Below, in pieces: positions 33,822 to 41,676 of a stretch of DNA of 64,000 nt. The position numbers and the translations under genes were made by a program. The notes under the pieces are model-generated. The model searched no databases. It saw only the letters and a program-made list of their open reading frames with translations, and had not been told where the DNA came from. Origin of the DNA: UBA5429 sp942493315 (lineage in GTDB: Bacteria; Bacteroidota; Bacteroidia; Bacteroidales; WCHB1-69); assembly GCA_942493315.1 (NCBI GenBank), contig OW818690.1:3162001-3226000 (forward strand), given 5' to 3'. The number at the start of each line of letters is the position of its first letter. The stretch's first letter is position 1.

Positions 33822-34325
33822 ATGAAAAAAGGAAAGTTAAAAACATACGTATTGATGATATCCACTACTTTCCCTGCACACCACGATTTTGCAGGTGAAA
33901 AGACCAATTTTATTGAAAAAATTTATAAAGGTGAGAAGATCCACACGATCAGATCCAATTATGAATTGTGGAAGAAACGGTTTGAAAAGATCAATAAAGG
34001 AGAAGCTATTTTATCTGTTAGAATATGGGAAGGCACCCCTTATAAATCAAAACAGATTGAATATTTTGTTTTTACGAAAGAAGATGGTATTGGAATTCAA
34101 GAAATATTTATTAAAGATTGGTTCAGGGAGCTATATTATTCATTTCAAATTGATGGAATTTTTTTCCCTGCAAAAACATTATCTTATACAGACATGAGAG
34201 AATATTATGCAAAATTAATTGCAAAAAATGATGGACTTAGCTTTTATCAATTCAAAGAATGGTTTAGAAAATACGATCTTAATAAGCCACTAGCAATAAT
34301 ACACTTCACTAAATTCAGATATTAA
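33822..34325 (+). CDS. Phage protein with an ASCH/PUA-like pattern
   Basis: 167 residues. FPAHHDFAGEKTNFIEKIYKG, then KIHTIRSNYELWKKRFEKI and GEAILSVRIWEG, looks like the ASCH/PUA fold (a beta barrel with a G.K..T.R-type loop) that binds RNA or nucleotides. This family is common in Bacteroidota phages. The fold assignment is by eye and tentative. Confidence 0.55.
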   Translation: MKKGKLKTYVLMISTTFPAHHDFAGEKTNFIEKIYKGEKIHTIRSNYELWKKRFEKINKGEAILSVRIWEGTPYKSKQIEYFVFTKEDGIGIQEIFIKDWFRELYYSFQIDGIFFPAKTLSYTDMREYYAKLIAKNDGLSFYQFKEWFRKYDLNKPLAIIHFTKFRY

Positions 34326-34327
34326 GT

Positions 34328-34630
34328 ATGAAAACAATCAAAAAAGTTGAAGTAACAACTAAATTTGTAACAACGGTTCCTGACTTTTTAGAACAAAATG
34401 TTATTTATATTTCCGAGCGTCATCATACGGCAATTCATTTATGCTTATGCGGTTGTGGAAATAAATCAGTTACTCCTTTCAGAAGGAATTTTGGTGGTAA
34501 AGAATTCGGCTGGAGTATAGCAATAGCGAAAGGCTATGGGGTAACAATTATACCTTCAATTTTAAATACGAATTGCCCAAACAGAACGCATTATGTTATT
34601 ACTAATGGTATTGCAAATATACTTGAATAG
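34328..34630 (+). CDS. DUF6527 family protein
   Basis: 100 residues. LCLCGCGNKSVTPF, a central Trp, GVTIIPSIL, then CPNRTHYVITNGIANIL fit DUF6527: a small cysteine-containing, probably metal-binding domain. Family members are often found beside E1/E2/JAB ubiquitin-like genes. No E1 or E2 gene is seen here, although a JAB (RadC) gene lies 2 kb upstream. Role unknown. Confidence 0.7.
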   Translation: MKTIKKVEVTTKFVTTVPDFLEQNVIYISERHHTAIHLCLCGCGNKSVTPFRRNFGGKEFGWSIAIAKGYGVTIIPSILNTNCPNRTHYVITNGIANILE

Positions 34631-34632
34631 AA

Positions 34633-35031
34633 ATGAAGAAGCGAGATATAATATTTAATAAGTTCAATGGACTTTGTGCCTATTCTGGGACACCCTTAGA
34701 ACCAGATTGGCAAGCGGACCATGTTAATCCGATAAGGAGAAATAGTGATGGAACAAAATTGTTCCCAGAAGATGACAATGTTGACAACTTAGTACCATGC
34801 CAAAAATTGATAAACCATTACAAACACAATCTTTATCTTGAAGAGTTTAGAACGTGGTATTTAGGGAATTTGCACATAACTCTCCAAAAACTACCAAAGA
34901 ACCCTCGAACAGAAAAAAGCAAAAAACGAATTGAATACATGAGAAAGATCGCCAAATACTTTCAGATAACTGAAGAAAAGCCTTTCTCAGGTAAATTTTA
35001 TTTTGAAACAATAAAAAAGACTGAATTTTAA
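34633..35031 (+). CDS. HNH endonuclease
   Basis: 132 residues. CAYSGTPLEPDWQADHVNPI (Asp-His), DDNVDNLVPCQKLINHYKHNL (Asn and His/Lys) and a LEEFR helix fit the HNH beta-beta-alpha metal finger. One of the usual structural Cys pairs is replaced (CAYSG). Free-standing homing type or a packaging helper; it is not next to terminase, so the latter is less likely. Confidence 0.75.
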   Translation: MKKRDIIFNKFNGLCAYSGTPLEPDWQADHVNPIRRNSDGTKLFPEDDNVDNLVPCQKLINHYKHNLYLEEFRTWYLGNLHITLQKLPKNPRTEKSKKRIEYMRKIAKYFQITEEKPFSGKFYFETIKKTEF

Positions 35032-35301
35032 ATGAATCCGATCCCAGATGTAAGATCACTACGTTATATCCTTTTTTTGATTGATTCAAAGCATAAGGAA
35101 CATGATGGAAAAATATTTTGTAGTCATAGAGATGCATTGGAGTATGCCTATGAGTGCATCGATGAAAAGCATTGTGATAAAGCAGTAATTGGAATGTTTT
35201 GCATTGACCTAAATGCTGAGGAAATGTTCATATCAATGATTGATACTATTGGATTCAAAGGAGATAAAACAAATATAAATCAATTGCAATTATTTAAGTG
35301 A
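35032..35301 (+). CDS. Small phage protein, unknown
   Basis: 89 residues, starting directly at the stop of the HNH gene. Mixed alpha/beta, no domain recognised. Confidence 0.55.
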   Translation: MNPIPDVRSLRYILFLIDSKHKEHDGKIFCSHRDALEYAYECIDEKHCDKAVIGMFCIDLNAEEMFISMIDTIGFKGDKTNINQLQLFK

Positions 35302-35318
35302 CCAAAAAAATATAAAGT

Positions 35319-35594
35319 ATGGCATCGATCATTGAAAATAAAAAAGGCTTCAAGGTAATAGAACTCTCCATTTCTGAACTCAATCAAATTGGAGGAATAG
35401 GAATCTGTGATAGTTGTAATAGTGCTGCATTCTCCGGTTACTATATTGCAGTCCTGAATATGTGGTATTGTCCAAACTGTTATCACAGTTTTCTCGAAAG
35501 AGCAAAGTGGTACCAGGAGGATTCAATCATAGAAAATAAAAATTTTGAAAATATGTGTAGAACCTTTAATCTCAATCCAAATGGCACGAAATAG
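35319..35594 (+). CDS. Small zinc-ribbon-like phage protein
   Basis: 91 residues with CDSC at about 30-33 and CPNC at about 50-53, the spacing of a zinc ribbon. Overlaps the start of the DUF5131 gene by 14 bases. Confidence 0.6.
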   Translation: MASIIENKKGFKVIELSISELNQIGGIGICDSCNSAAFSGYYIAVLNMWYCPNCYHSFLERAKWYQEDSIIENKNFENMCRTFNLNPNGTK

Positions 35595-36474
35595 TAAAAT
35601 TGAATGGTGTGATCATTCCGTAAATCTCTGGTGGGGTTGCACAAAAGTTCATCAAGGTTGTTCAAATTGTTATGCTGAACATTTATCCGATGTAAGGTGC
35701 AAAAATGGCTTATGGAATACCAACAACCGGAAGCGAATCAAATCCGCTTTCTCTGATTTAGATAAGTACCAAAGAGAAGCAAAAGAAAAAGGTATTAAAT
35801 ATAAAATCTTTGTTGGATCCATGATGGATATTTTTGAAAACTCAAAACCACTTACCAATTATACTGAAGAGTTTGAATGTACCGGCGATCTTAGAAATCG
35901 ATTGTTTCATAATATTAGTTCAGGGAAGTATGAAAATTTGATATTTCTTTTCCTCACTAAGCGCCCTGAGTGTATAAAGTATCTTGTTCCTACGAACTGG
36001 ATCCATGCAGCTCCCAGCAATATATGGTTTGGGACTTCAATCTGTGATCAAACAACTGCAAATATATACACCAACATCTTAAGAGAGTACGCGCCAAACA
36101 ATCTATTCTTATCCATTGAACCACAAATTGGAGATATTTATGTCATTGATTTGAAGCATATAAAATGGGTCATTCAAGGAGGAGAATCCGGACACAAAAG
36201 AAGACCATTCAATATCGATTGGGCGTATAGAATGAAAGAGATATGTAAACATCAAAAAACTCCATATTTTTTTAAGCAGATTGATAAAGTCACACCGATA
36301 CCAGATGATCTTAATGTCAAAGAAACTCCTTTTTGTTCTGTTTGTGGAAACAATAATAAAGTTGAATTTGTTGAAATTACTGATTGTAATTTATGTGAAA
36401 AATGTAGAGATGATTTATCTGAAAGTTTTGAACTAGCAATGAGAATGGACAGAAGCGATTATCCTGAATTATGA
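35581..36474 (+). CDS. Phage Gp37/Gp68 (DUF5131) radical-SAM-like protein
   Basis: 297 residues from the ATG at 35581 (MARNSKIEWCDHSVN). The motif WWGCTKVHQGCSNCYAE (C-x6-C-x2-C) with IKYKIFVGSMMDIF, FLFLTKRPE, IWFGTSI, FLSIEPQIGDI and WVIQGGESG defines DUF5131, related to radical SAM enzymes, so an iron-sulfur cluster is likely. The C-terminal 50 residues add two CxxC pairs (CSVC, CNLCEKC), a zinc ribbon that many family members lack. No substrate is established. It ends the operon; a promoter and terminator follow. Confidence 0.82.
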   Translation: MARNSKIEWCDHSVNLWWGCTKVHQGCSNCYAEHLSDVRCKNGLWNTNNRKRIKSAFSDLDKYQREAKEKGIKYKIFVGSMMDIFENSKPLTNYTEEFECTGDLRNRLFHNISSGKYENLIFLFLTKRPECIKYLVPTNWIHAAPSNIWFGTSICDQTTANIYTNILREYAPNNLFLSIEPQIGDIYVIDLKHIKWVIQGGESGHKRRPFNIDWAYRMKEICKHQKTPYFFKQIDKVTPIPDDLNVKETPFCSVCGNNNKVEFVEITDCNLCEKCRDDLSESFELAMRMDRSDYPEL

Positions 36475-36534
36475 TAATGTTAAATTTCAAAATTTATAAA
36501 AAATATCAATAAATGAATATTGAAAAAAAAATAT

Positions 36535-36542
36535 TATTTTTG
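36535..36542 (+). promoter_or_regulatory. Promoter of the candidate small RNA
   Basis: TATTTTTG, fitting TAnnTTTG, followed within about 5 bases by the hairpin that should open the transcript. Confidence 0.55.
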
Positions 36543-36546
36543 CAGC

Positions 36547-36613
36547 GAATTACTCTCAGTAATTCAGTGTGATTTAAGCCCTTTTCGACTTCGGTTGAAT
36601 TGGGCTTTTTTAT
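36547..36613 (+). ncRNA. Candidate phage small RNA with 5' hairpin and terminator
   Basis: A perfect 8-bp hairpin GAATTACT-CTC-AGTAATTC (36547-36565) opens the predicted transcript; an unpaired GTGTGATTT segment follows; then a terminator with outer stem AAGCCC/GGGCTT (36576-36581 with 36602-36607), an inner CGAC-TTCG-GTTG and a T-run. No start codon and frame of useful size fit inside. Promoter, compact structure and terminator in about 80 bases argue for an independent RNA. It could instead be only the terminator of the upstream operon. Confidence 0.5.
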
Positions 36614-36638
36614 TTCAATTTGTGAAATAATTCAAAAA

Positions 36639-36768
36639 AACTTCCAAAATTCAGAGTTAAATATCAGTATTTCAGTAATTTGCATTAAATTATTTTCTAA
36701 AAGTTTCATTATCAAGAGAATTATTTTTAATATTCAAAAGTGTAATTCATTTATTTATAGTAAGTTAG
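36639..36768 (+). promoter_or_regulatory. Middle promoter 3, three-part type
   Basis: -7 box TAAGTTAG at 36761-36768; core AATTCATTTATTTATAG; AAAAGTTTCATTATCAAGAG element with AAGTT at 36701 (60 upstream); AACTTCCAAAA at 36639 (122 upstream). It drives the gene at 36802. Together with the small RNA it accounts for the 327-base gap. Confidence 0.7.
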
Positions 36769-36801
36769 ATTATTCAAACGAACAATTAAAAATTAAATAT
36801 T

Positions 36802-37050
36802 ATGAAAATGCACCAATTAAACAACGGAATTTTAGTACATGATTACACTGAAAATAATTTAGGATTTGTAGTTACAACCCCTGCAGAGTTTACTTATGTA
36901 AGTATGGGATATTCATCAAGTAAAGGTTTTTATGTTAGTACATCCGGAACATGGTTAAGTACGATTGAAGATGTTGAGCAATACCAACGTGAGTTGAATA
37001 TTATGGTTGATGCAAAAAATGAAATTGAAAGTTTAATCTCAAAAAAATAA
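36802..37050 (+). CDS. Small phage protein, unknown
   Basis: 82 residues; short beta-rich start (ILVHDYTENNLGFVVTT), helical end. First gene behind middle promoter 3. No domain recognised. Confidence 0.6.
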   Translation: MKMHQLNNGILVHDYTENNLGFVVTTPAEFTYVSMGYSSSKGFYVSTSGTWLSTIEDVEQYQRELNIMVDAKNEIESLISKK

Positions 37051-37069
37051 CCATTTAAAAAACAGTATT

Positions 37070-38158
37070 ATGAACGAAGTATTTACATTTACAGAAAAAG
37101 GACTTGAAAAGTTAGAAAAAAGACAACCACTTCCATTCGGACACAAAGTAGTTTACTTTGGAGTTGGAATGTGTGATGATATTTATGCAGTTATCAGTGA
37201 TCCAGACAAACATGGATCTCAAAAAATAGTTTGCATGGCATCACCTGAAAATAGAGAAACATCAATGTTTATGACAATTGACAGTCATGATCGCCCTCTT
37301 TCCAAAACATTTGGAATTGGATGCTACTGGGATGATCTTAAGCACCACATTTTCCCGGAAGATGAAGTAATAAAACAAATTGAGATTGCAAAACAGTTTG
37401 ACATCACTTTAGCTGAAAGAGCAGAAGCAAAAAGAAAAGCAAACGAGGAAGAACGTGAAAGGTTGAAAGTTGAGTATAGCTTCCTCACACTTAATCCAAA
37501 CAGTGAAAAGAAAATAACAAAGTCTAATTTGGTCACTTTGTTAACACGTACTTTCCCACGTGTTAAATTTTCGGTAAAATGTGAAAACTACTCAACTTAT
37601 AATGTTAGTTGGATTGATGGACCAACTGATGAAAGTGTAAGAAAAATCACTGGAATGTTTGTTGATCACCATAGAGATATTACCGGAGATTATTACGATT
37701 ATGAACCCTCAAATTTCAATAGAGTATTTGGAGGATTTCAATTTGTATTTTCAGACAGAAACTATTCAGAAAAAGTTCAGGAATATATCAAAGCAAACTT
37801 TAACACTGAGTACAGAGATCCTGCCAGAGAAATGTTTGGAAAAGCTCTCAATGAAACTGTTTTTCCACTTAATTACACTAGTTTTGATTACAACCCGGCA
37901 AACAATCCAAAGTTCACTTTTGAAGTTCCTGAAACCCCACAAATCGAAACTACTTCAATTGAAAACATGGAAATTGGGGATCTAAAAATCATTGATTATT
38001 CTGAAAAAAGTTTTGTCGTTACCGGTAATACCAAACCAATTAAAGATACCCTTAAAGATCTTGGTGGAAAGTTCAATTTCAGACTTTCATGTGGAGCTGG
38101 TTGGGTATTCTCAAAAACCAAAATCGTAGAAGTAAAAAGCAAACTTAACCTAATTTAA
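37070..38158 (+). CDS. LPD29-domain phage protein
   Basis: 362 residues. A middle segment (about 150-250: SNLVTLLTRTFPRVKFSVKCENYSTYNVSW is its core, here in part) matches LPD29, a domain first described in large polyvalent proteins of mobile elements. The C-terminus (about 318-362: KSFVVTGNTKPIKDTLKDLG, then GAGWVFSKTK) is a second small domain often seen at the ends of such proteins. No activity is known. It may be delivered to, or expressed early in, the host cell. Confidence 0.65.
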   Translation: MNEVFTFTEKGLEKLEKRQPLPFGHKVVYFGVGMCDDIYAVISDPDKHGSQKIVCMASPENRETSMFMTIDSHDRPLSKTFGIGCYWDDLKHHIFPEDEVIKQIEIAKQFDITLAERAEAKRKANEEERERLKVEYSFLTLNPNSEKKITKSNLVTLLTRTFPRVKFSVKCENYSTYNVSWIDGPTDESVRKITGMFVDHHRDITGDYYDYEPSNFNRVFGGFQFVFSDRNYSEKVQEYIKANFNTEYRDPAREMFGKALNETVFPLNYTSFDYNPANNPKFTFEVPETPQIETTSIENMEIGDLKIIDYSEKSFVVTGNTKPIKDTLKDLGGKFNFRLSCGAGWVFSKTKIVEVKSKLNLI

Positions 38159-38170
38159 AAACGAGAAATT

Positions 38171-38449
38171 ATGTTGATCGAAAGAAAAGAATGGAAAGAA
38201 TTTCATCCCAACGGACTACCATGGATCACTGGAGAAATTGGAATTATTGAACCATCAACAGAACATCAATACGATTGTAGAACAGGCTTTCCCGGATATG
38301 AGGGAGAGCCTGTTTGCAGACTTGGTGTTTGGACAAAACATTATGACAATGGCCAGCTCGCATGGACCCTTGAATATGATGATTTTGGATTTTCTAAAAA
38401 AATTCATTATCCACGTTTCAGGAAAGATGGAACTATAATAACCGATTAA
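38171..38449 (+). CDS. MORN/YwqK-like small protein
   Basis: 92 residues. EFHPNGLPWITGEI and KHYDNGQLAWTLEYDDFG resemble two antitoxin-type MORN (YwqK) repeats: Y..NG.l......dG. No toxin gene is adjacent, so the antitoxin label should not be taken literally. Confidence 0.5.
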   Translation: MLIERKEWKEFHPNGLPWITGEIGIIEPSTEHQYDCRTGFPGYEGEPVCRLGVWTKHYDNGQLAWTLEYDDFGFSKKIHYPRFRKDGTIITD

Positions 38450-38478
38450 AAAAACCAATAACCAAATATTAGTAAAGT

Positions 38479-39252
38479 ATGAACACAAAACAAGAAGTAT
38501 TGCAAAATTGCAAAGTAGAAGGAAACTTAATTAAACTTCCAGAAGTACAACTCGAACGAAAATTGTATTTAGATGTAGCCAAAGCTTTAGAGTTGATCGG
38601 AGGCAAATGGAAAGGTGGTAAAGTAGGAGCATTCGTTTTTCCACATGATCCGGCCGAGTTACTCGAACAGATTGCCAACGGAGATAATCGTAACCTCAAA
38701 AAGGAATATCAATTCTTTGAGACCCCTGTCGAATTAGCAGATGAATTGGCAGAATTACTCCAAATACCCAGAGTAGTTAATTTTTCCAATCAAACTGCAA
38801 TGAAATTCAGAATATTTGAACCAAGTGCCGGACAAGGTGCGCTCGTGAAAGCACTTTTGAGAATTGAATCTTACCAACAAATTGATTGTTGTGAGTTGAT
38901 GCCAACAAACCAAACATTCCTATCCAAAATTAATGAAGTTAATCTTATTGGAGATGACTTTTTGAAACTTGGAGATGAGTACAGCAACTATTATGATAGA
39001 ATCATTGCAAACCCTCCATTCTCAAACAACCAGGATATTGACCACGTCAAAAAGATGTATGAATGTTTGAAACCCGGTGGCAGACTTGTAACAATCACTT
39101 CAAAACACTGGGAGACATCCAGTAACCGAAAAGAAACTGAATTCCGTAATTGGTTAGATGAAGTTGATGCAGAAGTGTATGATATTGAAAAGGGATCATT
39201 CAAAAGTAGTGGTACTATGGTTGGAGGATATATTGTAATTATTGAAAAATAA
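38479..39252 (+). CDS. N6-adenine DNA methyltransferase
   Basis: 257 residues. SAM-binding motif I FEPSAGQGALVKALL (about 114-128), catalytic motif IV IIANPPFSNNQDI, and a class gamma-like order (motif I before NPPF). The N-terminal 75 residues are a helical domain typical of phage MTases of this kind. No partner nuclease is adjacent, so this is an orphan enzyme protecting or marking phage DNA. A very strong terminator follows. Confidence 0.88.
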   Translation: MNTKQEVLQNCKVEGNLIKLPEVQLERKLYLDVAKALELIGGKWKGGKVGAFVFPHDPAELLEQIANGDNRNLKKEYQFFETPVELADELAELLQIPRVVNFSNQTAMKFRIFEPSAGQGALVKALLRIESYQQIDCCELMPTNQTFLSKINEVNLIGDDFLKLGDEYSNYYDRIIANPPFSNNQDIDHVKKMYECLKPGGRLVTITSKHWETSSNRKETEFRNWLDEVDAEVYDIEKGSFKSSGTMVGGYIVIIEK

Positions 39253-39275
39253 TGAATAATATTTTTCTATATATC

Positions 39276-39320
39276 AAAATTGCATTCTGTGAATTTACCG
39301 CAGAATGCAATTTTATTTTT
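39276..39320 (+). terminator. Strong intrinsic terminator
   Basis: Perfect 14-bp stem AAAATTGCATTCTG/CAGAATGCAATTTT (39276-39289 with 39301-39314), 11-base loop, then ATTTTT. The flanking A and T tracts may allow action in both directions. Confidence 0.9.
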
Positions 39321-39321
39321 G
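39314..39321 (+). promoter_or_regulatory. Promoter -7 box overlapping the terminator tail
   Basis: TATTTTTG uses the T-tract of the preceding terminator; the ParB-like gene starts 35 bases on. This separates the packaging/modification operon from the previous one. Confidence 0.55.
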
Positions 39322-39355
39322 TATCTCATTAAATACTCATTCAAAAATCAAGTAT

Positions 39356-39997
39356 ATGGATACAAAAGAAATTCAGATAGTTTATCGGAATATCGATGAA
39401 CTGATTGAACCAGACTACAATCCCAGAAAAATTTCAGCCAAACAGCGAGAGGATATTAAAAGATCCTTGGAGAACTTCGGATTCGTACAACCCTTAGTCG
39501 TTAACACCCATCCTGATCGGTTAAACATTGTCATAGGTGGTAACCAGAGATTGAAGATTGCCAAAGCCATGGGTTATGAACAGGCTCCCTGCATTGAAGT
39601 AAATCTCGACGAGCAAAAGGAAAAGGAACTCAATCTTAGGCTTAACAAAAACCAGGCAGAGTTTGACTTTAAAATGTTAACTGACTTCTTCGATAAATCA
39701 TTTTTATTGGATGTTGGTTTCGATACTAAAGAGATCGGATCCATTGAAAGTGAGTTTGAAGAAAAATTCAAGGCCATCACAGATGAAAATTGTGAGATGC
39801 CTATTGTCCCTCAATTCAATGAAAAGTACGATTCAATAATCATTTTTTGTAACAATGAATTGGATTTTAATTGGATTAGGAATGTGCTTCAGTTGGAGAG
39901 ATCCAAGGATTACAAAAACTCCCGAATTGGTGAAGCACATGTTTTGACCGTACAACAGTTTCAAGAAATTTGGGTAAATGCAACCAGTCATGAATAG
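39356..39997 (+). CDS. ParB-N-like domain protein
   Basis: 213 residues from the ATG at 39356 (MDTKEIQIVYRN). ELIEPDYNPRKISAKQREDI, then GFVQPLVVNTHP and IVIGGNQRLKIAKAMGYEQA, is the ParB/sulfiredoxin-like nuclease domain with its GGxxRxxA box (GGNQRLKIA). No ParB DNA-binding HTH follows; the C-terminus is short. In phages such proteins sit beside DNA methylases, TAGT glycosyltransferases and terminase, probably as DNA-acting helpers. Overlaps the next gene by 8 bases. Confidence 0.82.
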   Translation: MDTKEIQIVYRNIDELIEPDYNPRKISAKQREDIKRSLENFGFVQPLVVNTHPDRLNIVIGGNQRLKIAKAMGYEQAPCIEVNLDEQKEKELNLRLNKNQAEFDFKMLTDFFDKSFLLDVGFDTKEIGSIESEFEEKFKAITDENCEMPIVPQFNEKYDSIIIFCNNELDFNWIRNVLQLERSKDYKNSRIGEAHVLTVQQFQEIWVNATSHE

Positions 39998-40733
39998 CAT
40001 CAAGGTAGTTTGTCCATCAAAGGGGAGACATGATAATGTTCGGACCTTAAAGTTTTTCCCAAATCTCACTTTAATCGTTCCCCATAATGAAGTTGAGTTA
40101 TATCAAAACAATTACCCGGATGTTGAAGTAATCGGCACCCCACTTCACATTAAAGGAATAACACCAACACGTCAATGGATCTTAGAACAGTACGAAGAAG
40201 TTTTTATGATTGATGATGATGTTGTCAGTGTAAGGAAGAACTTTACATTCGGGGATCAGGATTCCAGTTTGACAGATCCAGAAGATATTGAAGCTCTCCT
40301 AATGAATGCTGTGAAGATTGCAAGAGGTATTGGAGCAAAAGTTTTTTCATTCTCAAAAATCAGAAATCCATTGGAATACAATTCCTTTTCACCTATTGAA
40401 CACACTGGCTATATGAATGCTTCCTTTTGTGGTTTCTTAAAAGGACACAACCTTGCTTATGACTTAAGCATGAGTGAGGGTGAGGATCATTATATCAGTT
40501 GTCTGAATGTTTATAAGAATAGATTCGGATTCATTGACAACCGGTACTCATTTGTGACTGATGGAAACTTCACCGCAAAAGGTGGATGCAATGATTACAG
40601 AACCAGAAGCAGTATGATTGACAATACCTATTATCTCAGGAAAAAGTTTGGAAATGCAATCATGCTAAAAGGAGGAACAGCCCTTAAAAAGAAAGTAAAC
40701 TACGGAGAACGATCACTAAAATTTCCATTTTAA
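39990..40733 (+). CDS. TET-associated-type glycosyltransferase (TAGT), copy 1
   Basis: 247 residues from the ATG at 39990 (an in-frame ATG at 39978 is possible). KVVCPSKGR at the start (nucleotide-sugar loop), LHIKGITPTRQWILEQYEEVFMID followed by DDV (DxD metal site), GYMNASFCGFLKG and SEGEDHYISC (catalytic acidic pair) fit the GT-A fold described for glycosyltransferases linked to TET/JBP oxygenases and phage DNA hypermodification. Predicted to add a sugar to a modified base. The second copy follows 10 bases downstream. Confidence 0.78.
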   Translation: MNSIKVVCPSKGRHDNVRTLKFFPNLTLIVPHNEVELYQNNYPDVEVIGTPLHIKGITPTRQWILEQYEEVFMIDDDVVSVRKNFTFGDQDSSLTDPEDIEALLMNAVKIARGIGAKVFSFSKIRNPLEYNSFSPIEHTGYMNASFCGFLKGHNLAYDLSMSEGEDHYISCLNVYKNRFGFIDNRYSFVTDGNFTAKGGCNDYRTRSSMIDNTYYLRKKFGNAIMLKGGTALKKKVNYGERSLKFPF

Positions 40734-40743
40734 AACAAAAGAT

Positions 40744-41595
40744 ATGAATATTGAAAATTTAAAATCAAAAATAATGATCGGCATTCCATCACTTGGCCGA
40801 CATGAGTACATTACAAAAAAGACAATGAATTTTTGTAAGAACCTTCCTATTGAAGTAAAAGTATTTGTTGATCCATTAGAATACACACTCTACTGTCAGA
40901 CATGTGGAAAAGAAAATGTAATAAAACTCCCGGAATCTCGAAAAAGGATCATGTATTCATTAAACCATATTCGAAGCTACGCAAAGGAAAAAGGATATCA
41001 ATACCTATTCCAAATTGATGATGATGTACAAGGATTCGAGAGAGTAGATACAAAAGATAAAGTCGAAGCATTAATGTTGACTATTCAGGATTGTATTGAA
41101 GCTATGGAACGTTTCCCTCAACTTGGAGGGATCAGGTTCACTCAATACCGGTACTGGATCTATTCCAAAAAAGGAATACATAAATGGACCCACATTAATC
41201 CATTAATGCAAGGAGTATGTGTAATTAGATTGGATGCAATAAATGAAATTAATCCAATCCTATCTGAGTTTACTGATACGATCACAACGTTGAATGTATG
41301 GAGAAATGGTTATTTTACTCTTAATTATGGATTGAGTGGTTTGAATGTAGTGCAGAATGCAAATAAAGGAGGTTGTCAATCTTATGACCGGAGAGAAGAT
41401 GCAATCAGAACCATCGAGAATCTTAAAATTGATTTTCCAAAAGTAACCCAGAAAGAAGGATCCAGCTATTTTAAAATTGATGTGGATGCTTCATCATATA
41501 TTCAGGAAAACCATTACTCCCCTATTAACTTAGATTCGAATGATGAACTTGAAAACTATCTTATTGAGCATCAAGCAATTATTAACAAAATTTAA
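40744..41595 (+). CDS. TET-associated-type glycosyltransferase (TAGT), copy 2
   Basis: 283 residues. Same layout as copy 1: IMIGIPSLGRHEYI, YLFQIDDDVQGFERV (DxD), then FTQYRYWIYSKKG, MQGVCVIRLDAI and a late NKGGCQSYDRREDAI that corresponds to AKGGCNDYRTRSSMI of copy 1. A CQTC pair (about 58-61) is added near the N-terminus. Two divergent copies side by side suggest either two sugars added in series or a heterodimer; both are inference. Confidence 0.72.
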   Translation: MNIENLKSKIMIGIPSLGRHEYITKKTMNFCKNLPIEVKVFVDPLEYTLYCQTCGKENVIKLPESRKRIMYSLNHIRSYAKEKGYQYLFQIDDDVQGFERVDTKDKVEALMLTIQDCIEAMERFPQLGGIRFTQYRYWIYSKKGIHKWTHINPLMQGVCVIRLDAINEINPILSEFTDTITTLNVWRNGYFTLNYGLSGLNVVQNANKGGCQSYDRREDAIRTIENLKIDFPKVTQKEGSSYFKIDVDASSYIQENHYSPINLDSNDELENYLIEHQAIINKI

Positions 41596-41640
41596 CAAAA
41601 AATGAAGTTTCTAACTGTCTGTATATCAATAAATTAAAAG

Positions 41641-41648
41641 TAAGTTTG
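41641..41648 (+). promoter_or_regulatory. Middle-type promoter, -7 box only
   Basis: TAAGTTTG preceded by ATCAATAAATTAAAAG, similar to the core of the three-part promoters, 29 bases before the start at 41677. The upstream elements are not seen at the usual distances; that DNA is coding. Confidence 0.45.
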
Positions 41649-41676
41649 CATATTAAAATATATAAAAAACTAAGTT

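Noticed and set aside
33889..34197. 102-residue frame inside the ASCH-like gene
   Set aside because: Overlaps entirely a frame with better composition and neighbour spacing.
34328..34630. A full ubiquitin-like conjugation system around DUF6527 and RadC
   Set aside because: No E1 (ThiF), E2 or ubiquitin-like gene is recognisable between or near them.
37659..37985. 108-residue frame inside the LPD29 gene
   Set aside because: Shadow frame with repeated Ile/Leu/Thr composition.
38171..38449. Toxin-antitoxin pair around the MORN/YwqK-like gene
   Set aside because: Neighbours are the LPD29 protein and a DNA methyltransferase; neither resembles a toxin.
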